From Polyangium spumosum (lineage in GTDB: Bacteria; Myxococcota_A; Polyangia; Polyangiales; Polyangiaceae): a stretch of DNA of 64,000 nucleotides. A program made the translations under genes and the position numbers. The notes under the pieces were generated by a model. The model did no database searches and was not told where the DNA came from. It saw nothing but the letters and a program-made list of their open reading frames with translations. Numbering within the stretch: position 1 is the first letter of the stretch; each line of letters opens with the position of its first letter. Shown here in pieces: positions 58,042-64,000 of this stretch. The stretch lies in NCBI RefSeq assembly GCF_009649845.1, contig NZ_WJIE01000008.1, forward strand, positions 310,001 to 374,000, in the 5' to 3' direction.

Positions 58042-59831
58042 ATCAGCCTACGCTCGGTTTGCTCGAGAAGCTGCGGCCTCCGTCGGGGTTCCGAACGGAA
58101 GCTGCGCTCGGCGCTACCTACTCCGCCGACCTCCTGACCTGCATGGCCGTCCTGACGACCCTGGACGGCGGTGAGGGCGAGCGGGTTCAATATGGCCGCG
58201 TCGAGGCTTTCCGTGCCCTCGATCGCCTTCGCGACAAGGTCCGCATCTGCCATCAGGCGGGCCGCGTGAGCCGCCGTGACGGCTCGAAATACCCCTCCCT
58301 GGCGCTGCTCGACCGGGTGCTCGTGCCCATCCGGGTCCCCGGGCGCGGCTCGTTCCATCCGAAGGTGTGGATCGTACGTCAGGTGGACGGAGAGGGCCAC
58401 GAGCGGTTTGTCCTCATCGTCAGCTCCCGCAATATCACCACCTCGACCGACTGGGACCTCGGCATTGTCATCGAGGGGATGCTGGGAGGAGCTGGCAAGG
58501 CGCTGCCACGGGTCAGGGAATTCGCCCAGCATGCGCTAACACTCGCTGGCGAGCCCGCGCGGATCGAGACGTTCGGCAAGCTGGACGACGTACGGTGGAC
58601 AGTGACACCGCCTATCAAGGAGATGGCGTTCGACTTCCAGAAGGGGGGCGAGGTGCCACAGCAGCTCCATCCCGCGTGGAGCGGCTTCGACGCGCGACCT
58701 TCACGCGTGCTGCTGCTCTCACCGTTCATCGACGCTCGTATGGTCGGCGAGGCTGCGAAGCGCTGGAGCAGCGCGCCGAAGCGGAGGCTCGTCGCGGGCC
58801 CAGAGGGGCTCCTGTGCGTCGCGCTCGGGCCCAAGTGCGAGGCGCTCCGGGCGCTCGAGCCGCGCCAGATCGTCGCCGCGCCCGAGGCGCCCGAGCCCGC
58901 GGAAGACGAGACCGGCGCCGAAAGTGAGGATGAGATCGAGCATGTGCGCGCCCTCCACGCCAAGGTGATCGCCATCGATGACGGCCGGCGCGGCACGGTC
59001 ATTCTCGGCAGCAACAACCTGACGGGTCCGGGCTGGTGCGGCGGCAGCACCGAGGCATTCGTGCGCCTCGTCGGGCCGGCGGCGCTCTGCGATCCGTTGT
59101 GGGATTGGGCCACCGCGGAGGCGCAAGACTTCGACTTTCCGGCGCCGGGCACGCCGCCACCTGAGCCGCCGATCCTCGAAAAGGTCAAGGACGAACTGCA
59201 TGCCGTGTCATTCCGGCTGGAGGAGGCCGGCGCGCATGCGCCTTCCCGTCTGGTGATGCTCGATCCCCCGGCGCTCGAGCTCCCGGACGGTATTCGCATG
59301 GAAGTCGCGCGTTACACGATGCCGGGCCAGGCGACGCTTTTTCCGACAGGCGCGAGCACCGTGACGCTCCCCGGCTGTACGACCGCGCTGAGGACACGCT
59401 TCATTGTCTGTACCCTTCGCCAGGGTGACGAGAAAACGTCCTGGATCGCAGCGGCCGATCTGGAGCCGCCCGTCGACGAGGAGAGGGACCGCGCCCTCGT
59501 CGCGCGGCTCCTCGGGGTCCGCGAGTTTCTCGCCTATCTCCAATCCCTCCGCGCCGACGAGGCCATTACGGGGAGCGTCGAGGGCGCGCTCGAGGGCGAC
59601 GCGCCGGAGGAGACGCAGCAGCACGGGCGCGCGGCGCTCGACGGGGGCGTACACCTCGAGGAGCTTTTACGTCAGCTCGTCAAGGCGCCCGACGCGTTCG
59701 ATGAGATGGACCGCGCCGTCCAGCGGTACGGCGAGCTGATCAAGCGCGGCCAGATCCCCGAGGACGAGCGCGTGCTGCTCTCTCGGTTCCTCGAAGCCTG
59801 GGCAGCCATCCGCGAGGCATTCCGGCCATGA
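58038..59831 (+). CDS. Phospholipase D-like nuclease
   Basis: 597 aa. The ATG at 58038 overlaps the previous stop. Two HKD half-sites: SFHPKVWIV with SSRNIT at ~105-135, and ALHAKVIAID with LGSNNLT at ~306-325. This is the paired HxK...N pattern of the PLD superfamily. It would act as the nuclease of the operon. An acidic linker (~285-300) separates the halves, and the C-terminal ~170 residues are helical and unassigned. It is coupled to the helicase by another ATGA overlap. Confidence 0.88.
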   Translation: MNQPTLGLLEKLRPPSGFRTEAALGATYSADLLTCMAVLTTLDGGEGERVQYGRVEAFRALDRLRDKVRICHQAGRVSRRDGSKYPSLALLDRVLVPIRVPGRGSFHPKVWIVRQVDGEGHERFVLIVSSRNITTSTDWDLGIVIEGMLGGAGKALPRVREFAQHALTLAGEPARIETFGKLDDVRWTVTPPIKEMAFDFQKGGEVPQQLHPAWSGFDARPSRVLLLSPFIDARMVGEAAKRWSSAPKRRLVAGPEGLLCVALGPKCEALRALEPRQIVAAPEAPEPAEDETGAESEDEIEHVRALHAKVIAIDDGRRGTVILGSNNLTGPGWCGGSTEAFVRLVGPAALCDPLWDWATAEAQDFDFPAPGTPPPEPPILEKVKDELHAVSFRLEEAGAHAPSRLVMLDPPALELPDGIRMEVARYTMPGQATLFPTGASTVTLPGCTTALRTRFIVCTLRQGDEKTSWIAAADLEPPVDEERDRALVARLLGVREFLAYLQSLRADEAITGSVEGALEGDAPEETQQHGRAALDGGVHLEELLRQLVKAPDAFDEMDRAVQRYGELIKRGQIPEDERVLLSRFLEAWAAIREAFRP

Positions 59832-62800
59832 CCACGTCACCGTCGTCGCAGAAGGGGCGCAAGCCATTCCAGGAGGCGACCGTGCGCCACGCGGTCGCGC
59901 GGCTCCGCGATCCTGCGGGCTCGCGGCGATTCCTCGTCGCCGACGAGGTCGGGCTCGGAAAGACCCTCGTCGCGCAAGGTATTCTCCAGCACCTCGCGAC
60001 CGGCCCACGACCGCTCAATGTCTTTTACGTCTGCTCGAGCCTCACGATCGCGAACCAGAACCGCGATAGTCTGTTGGAGGTCCTGCCCGAATCCGAGCGC
60101 AAAACAGCGTCGGTGAACGTCGATCGGCCGACCCTGCTCCCCTGGACCAACCCGCCGGCGAGCAATCGTTTCACGTTGTGCACGCTCACCCCGGGGACGC
60201 TCCCGATCAAGGGCTCCTCGCGCGGGCGTGTAGATGAGCGCGCATCCATCTGGTGCCTCCTCCGCGAGGGGCTTCCGCACGCCGGGGAGAGGGAGCTCGA
60301 AGCGCTCGAGGAGAAGCTGAAGCTTGTCCAGGATCCCACATGGAGGACCGCCGTCGATCCACGCTCCAGTGGTCCGATGCTCCAGAGGATGCGCGACCTC
60401 GCCGCCCCTTTCCTGACGGAAGTGCGCACGCTGCTACGGTTGCCAGGAGCGAACGATCGCGCGGTCGCAAAGGCGCTTCTGCACCGCTTCGACGACGATC
60501 TCTACGGTACGGTTCAGGCGCTACGCAAGCGGCTCGGTCGCCTCGGTCTCCAGAAGTTACGACCCGACCTCGTCATCCTCGACGAGTTCCAGCGCTTCTT
60601 CGAGATCCTGGAGCCTTTTCGCGGAACGGCTGACGACGCCACACAGCCGCCCCCTCCGACCGAGGACGAAGCGCCCGCCGACACGGACGAAGACGAGGAC
60701 GCCAATGGCCTGCTCCGCCTCCTCTTGGACGCGCGAGGGGAGGAGGCTGGCCCGGCGATCCTACTGCTCTCGGCGACCCCCTATCGTCCGCCTGCCGGTG
60801 GCATCGATGGCGCGGGGCTCGGCCATTACGAGCAGTTCTTCCGGCTGCTGGAATTCCTTCATGGTGCCCAGGCGAAGATTGAGGTTCCCGCACTTCGCAC
60901 GCTGTTCCGGCGTTATGGAACGCTCCTCCGCGAAGCGTCTCCCGGGGAAACCGAGGTCCTCCAGCTGCGGGACGATATCCAGGATCGCCTATTTCGCGTG
61001 ATAGCACGCACCGAGCGCGCTGGCCTCCTCGGCGCCGATGCTCGCTCGACGGCCCCCGAGCGGCGGCCCGTCGGGCTACACGCGGACGACGTACGCATCT
61101 ATCGTCACCTCTGGGCCTCAGCCAGCGAGGAGGATCAGAGCGCCGTGACGCCCTACTGGAGCTCGATTCCTTATCCACTTCAGATGATGGATCAGGGCTA
61201 TCTGCTCCAAAAGCGCGCCCGTCCAGCCCCCCTTGTCGCGTCCTCCGAGCGCACGCTACTCCTTCGCGCTCGTCAGGTGCGCCGCTACGAGGATCTCGCG
61301 CCGCCGCACCCGCGCATGCGCACCCTGCTCGATGAAGTGGGCGGTCCCTTGCTCGGGCTTCCCTGGCTTCCGCCGTCGTTGCCCTGGTGGCCGCTCGACG
61401 GACGCTTCCGCGAAGCCGCGGACCAGGCGAGCCGGACGGGAGGACTTTCGAAAGTCCTGCTCTTTTCACGCTTCCGCGCCGTGCCGCGCGCAGTCGCGTC
61501 GCTCCTCAGTTACGAATCCGAGCGGCGCGTGTATGCCGAGGCCCGCGATCGCGGTCGGAGCTACGACTACAACGCGCGCCGCCGGGGCGGTCGCGACGAA
61601 GAAGGGACGCCGGAGCCCGATCTCGAGGCGCTCCCGGCCCCGTCGTTCAACTGGCAATCGCGGCAGCGGGAGACCGGCGAGCGCGACCTCGACCACGCGT
61701 TGCTCAGCCTCTTCATCCCCGCGCCCCGCCTCGGCGAGATTGGCGACCCGCAGCGGATCGCCGGGTTCGCGCGCGGCGATCTTCGCCGCAGCGACGCCAT
61801 CGAAGCCGTGCTCGCAGAATTGCAGAGATGCTTGGCAGGGCAGGGGAGCGAGGTGCGGGTCCGGCAGGGCGGTCGCCCCGGCCAGGCCTGGCGCGCGCTG
61901 ATTTGCCTGGAGAGAAGGCACGAGCCGACGTGGCCGCTCTTTCGTGAGGCACTCGAAGGCTGGGCCGATCAGACGAAGAACCAGGTCGCCAAGGCGGTCG
62001 TGCGCACCTGGCTCCGCGAGGCGCAGACCGCGGGCGCGCTGGGGCGGGAGCCGATATCGATCACCGAGAACGATCTCGAGGAGCTCGCGGAGCTCGCGCT
62101 CGTGGGGCCCGGCGTGGTGCTTCACCGGGCGTCAAAGCGGGTGTTCGGCAGCGCATGCGACGCCAGGTTGCGCATGCGCCGTTCGGTCGACATCGCGCTC
62201 GGCGCCCTGCGCACATACCTCGACGAACCCGAGTTTCACCTCACGCTTGCCGTCCGCGGGCGCGCCACGCTCAACCACCCGGACAACGTGCGCAAGGCCA
62301 TCTGGCACGGCAACTTCGAGGCCGTGCTCGACGAGTATTTCGCCATCCACGCCGGGCTCGGCGCGCAGCACATCGATCCCGGGCGGGAGCGCAAAGCGCT
62401 CGATGCCCTGGAGCAAGCGCTCGCCATTCGTGTCTCGAGCATTCAGGCCAAGAGCCTTGAAGGGACAGATGCCCCGGCGTTCCGGCTGCGCTGCCACGCC
62501 GCCATGCCTTTCGGACTCTCGCCGGAAAAGGAGGAGCGGTCCGACGACGACCGCCCGGAGACACGCCCGGATGCCCTCCGTCAGGCATACAATTCGCCCT
62601 TTCGTCCCTTCGTGCTGGCGACGACATCCATCGGACAGGAAGGGCTCGACTTCCATGTCTACTGCGATCGCCTGGTGCATTGGGACCTGCCTTCGTCGCC
62701 GGTGGACCTCGAGCAGCGTGACGGCCGGATCAATCGTTACGGCGGTCTCGCGATCCGGAAGGTCCTGGCGCGGCCCTACGCCGAGCATGTCGCCCCGATT

Positions 62801-63151
62801 CCGGTGGAGGGCAGCCCTTGGCTCGCCCTTTCGCGCTCCCTTCCGGAAACGTGCGAGGGCATGGCGCCTTGGTGGGGCACGGAGGGGGCGGTCATCCGCC
62901 GGAGCGTCTTCCTCCCGCCGCTCGCCCGACAGGAGGGCGAGCTCGATCGCCTCCTCGCCAGCCTGTCGCATTATCGCCTCGCGCTCGGCCAGTCCGATCC
63001 GGAGCAACTTCTCCGGGCGCTCCACCGTCGGCTCGAGGGCGCCGGCACGGAGGAGGCGCGCGCCGCCCTCCATGCCTGGCTGCGGGAAGCGCAGATCGAC
63101 CTCGCGCCCGTTCGCCGGGGCCCGCCGCCCGAGGAGGGGCCGCTCTCATAG
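59828..63151 (+). CDS. SNF2-type superfamily 2 helicase of the defence operon
   Basis: 1107 aa. The ATG at 59828 overlaps the PLD stop. Motif I is VADEVGLGKT (~38-47), motif II is ILDEFQRF (~250), and motif III is LLLSATPYRP (~314). After a long insertion, the second RecA lobe carries VLATTSIGQEGLDFH (~930) and LEQRDGRINRYG (~962). The DEVGLGKT and QRDGR(I/A)xR forms are those of SNF2/RapA-like translocases as in DISARM DrmD-like proteins. It would move along DNA and present it to the PLD partner (inference). The 3' end overlaps the convergent AIPR gene by 6 bp. Confidence 0.9.
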   Translation: MTTSPSSQKGRKPFQEATVRHAVARLRDPAGSRRFLVADEVGLGKTLVAQGILQHLATGPRPLNVFYVCSSLTIANQNRDSLLEVLPESERKTASVNVDRPTLLPWTNPPASNRFTLCTLTPGTLPIKGSSRGRVDERASIWCLLREGLPHAGERELEALEEKLKLVQDPTWRTAVDPRSSGPMLQRMRDLAAPFLTEVRTLLRLPGANDRAVAKALLHRFDDDLYGTVQALRKRLGRLGLQKLRPDLVILDEFQRFFEILEPFRGTADDATQPPPPTEDEAPADTDEDEDANGLLRLLLDARGEEAGPAILLLSATPYRPPAGGIDGAGLGHYEQFFRLLEFLHGAQAKIEVPALRTLFRRYGTLLREASPGETEVLQLRDDIQDRLFRVIARTERAGLLGADARSTAPERRPVGLHADDVRIYRHLWASASEEDQSAVTPYWSSIPYPLQMMDQGYLLQKRARPAPLVASSERTLLLRARQVRRYEDLAPPHPRMRTLLDEVGGPLLGLPWLPPSLPWWPLDGRFREAADQASRTGGLSKVLLFSRFRAVPRAVASLLSYESERRVYAEARDRGRSYDYNARRRGGRDEEGTPEPDLEALPAPSFNWQSRQRETGERDLDHALLSLFIPAPRLGEIGDPQRIAGFARGDLRRSDAIEAVLAELQRCLAGQGSEVRVRQGGRPGQAWRALICLERRHEPTWPLFREALEGWADQTKNQVAKAVVRTWLREAQTAGALGREPISITENDLEELAELALVGPGVVLHRASKRVFGSACDARLRMRRSVDIALGALRTYLDEPEFHLTLAVRGRATLNHPDNVRKAIWHGNFEAVLDEYFAIHAGLGAQHIDPGRERKALDALEQALAIRVSSIQAKSLEGTDAPAFRLRCHAAMPFGLSPEKEERSDDDRPETRPDALRQAYNSPFRPFVLATTSIGQEGLDFHVYCDRLVHWDLPSSPVDLEQRDGRINRYGGLAIRKVLARPYAEHVAPIPVEGSPWLALSRSLPETCEGMAPWWGTEGAVIRRSVFLPPLARQEGELDRLLASLSHYRLALGQSDPEQLLRALHRRLEGAGTEEARAALHAWLREAQIDLAPVRRGPPPEEGPLS

Positions 63152-64000
63152 TCCCTGCTTGGTCCAGCCGTATTTCTCCTCCGCCACCTCCACGCAGCGC
63201 GCGTAGAGGGCCTTGGTCCGGAGGAAGCTGAGGCGCTCAGCGTCGAGCTGCTCCTTGTATTTCGGATCAGCGACCGCCTCGCGGATCACGTGCCGCACCT
63301 TAGACACGCCGAGCGAAAGTAGCTCCTGCGTGAAGTCGGCCTCGACCGTCAACGTGGTCCCGAAACCTTCGAGCCATGCCGTGAGCTTCGCCTGGTTCAG
63401 CACGCCCTGCACGAGCAGCGCCCAGAGCAGGTTCTTCGCGCGCGGGACGTACCAGTAGCCCTTGCCGGCCCCATCGATCTCCCGCGCGACCTTGTTCAAG
63501 CGGTATTGGATCTTGTAGGCGAGCAGAATACGGCGTGCGTCGGTCTTGAGGTACTTCTCGGCGAAACACGAGCGGTACTGGCTCTCGGATTCGAATACCT
63601 CGTTGAGCCGAGACATTCGATCCACCTCGCCCTGTGCCGCGAGGAAGGTCCGCGCCAGGCGCCGTATCTCCATCGCTCGACGATGGCTCGGCTCGAAGCC
63701 TTGCTCGAGCAATTCCTCCTCCGAGAGGCTCGCGAAGAGCCTCTCCTGCCGCTCATACAAGAGCCCGTCGAGCTCGTCGCGGAACTTGTCCTGGAACTCG
63801 AGCTGGATAGGGTCGCTGGCGCGGAGGTTGACCGGATCGACGGGGTTCTGGCGGTTCGTGTTGATGGTGACGGCCGTAATGAAGGACGGCTGGGCGTGGG
63901 TCACAATTTTGGCCAGGACGCGGACCTCCTCCAGTCGGTCTGCTTGCTCGGCGGGTGCCTTAGCAAATTCGGAGCTCTCGACGAACTTCGTCAGGCTCGT
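63146..64000 (-). CDS. AIPR-type abortive-infection protein (5' part beyond window)
   Basis: The frame is open to the right edge, so only the C-terminal 284 residues are seen; an internal GTG at 63904 is not the true start. The segment ITAVTINTNRQNPVDPVNLR then LRASDPIQLEFQ with LLYERQE matches AIPR (abortive infection phage resistance) proteins, where (T)NxQNxV and a following acidic/aromatic segment are conserved. It ends in a helical tail with AEEKYGWTKQGL. Its presence extends the defence island past the window. Confidence 0.82.
   Translation of the reverse strand, partial: TSLTKFVESSEFAKAPAEQADRLEEVRVLAKIVTHAQPSFITAVTINTNRQNPVDPVNLRASDPIQLEFQDKFRDELDGLLYERQERLFASLSEEELLEQGFEPSHRRAMEIRRLARTFLAAQGEVDRMSRLNEVFESESQYRSCFAEKYLKTDARRILLAYKIQYRLNKVAREIDGAGKGYWYVPRAKNLLWALLVQGVLNQAKLTAWLEGFGTTLTVEADFTQELLSLGVSKVRHVIREAVADPKYKEQLDAERLSFLRTKALYARCVEVAEEKYGWTKQGL

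Noticed and set aside
56686-63151. Classical DISARM system
   Set aside because: No DUF1998 (DrmB), DrmA-type helicase or methyltransferase is visible; only a PLD and one SNF2-like helicase are shared in type.

Overview
The window looks like a chromosomal segment of a myxobacterium, most likely Polyangiales (Polyangium/Sorangium-like). The evidence is the very high G+C with G/C-ending codons, four Hanks-type Ser/Thr kinases with large accessory domains in the first 30 kb, many lipoproteins, and a myxobacterial cysteine-repeat lipoprotein carrying PPC and P domains. No rRNA, complete tRNA, CRISPR array or intact IS element was recognised.

Left part (1-33 kb), regulation and envelope. It holds a PknK-like kinase-ATPase that runs off the left edge, and a possible lipoprotein HNH toxin with a tandem partner (3.6-5.5 kb). 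Next is a three-gene heavy-metal efflux operon: Cys-rich lipoprotein, CzcB-like adaptor and CzcA-like RND pump (5.5-10.4 kb). Hypothetical genes follow, then a kinase with a helical N-terminus of about 800 residues, a DUF1579-like protein, a GST, a cysteine-repeat lipoprotein, two further kinases (one with a beta-propeller-like tail, one with TPRs), and a divergent SDR/AraC pair. Embedded at 18.2-22.0 kb is a translationally coupled pair: a macro-like/SIR2 fusion and a membrane-anchored patatin-like lipase. This looks like an NAD-linked abortive-infection system.

Right part (33.8-64 kb), a dense defence island. Two 1418-aa paralogues (33.8-38.1 and 52.2-56.5 kb, same orientation) each fuse HIT, PLD nuclease, DEAD/DEAH helicase and a LexA-like S24 domain. 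They bracket about 14 kb that includes a YYEF-type conserved protein, a likely integration scar (tRNA 3' end plus 11-bp repeats), a ParB-like gene with a small tyrosine phosphatase, McrBC, and a 1948-aa nitrilase-NACHT-pentapeptide-WD40 protein. The second helicase copy, nitrilase-NACHT, McrB and McrC lie head-to-tail on the minus strand and may be co-transcribed. Divergent from them is an overlapping operon of DUF6361-like, PLD and SNF2-type helicase genes, followed by a convergent AIPR-type abortive-infection gene that runs off the right edge.

Two small alpha-helical hypothetical genes (2831-3298 and 33067-33828) are each preceded by a long array of imperfect direct repeats, with periods of 22 bp and 21 bp. 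This arrangement repeats at two distant loci and matches no feature class I know. Together with the macro-SIR2/patatin pair and the nitrilase-NACHT protein it is the best candidate for something undescribed.
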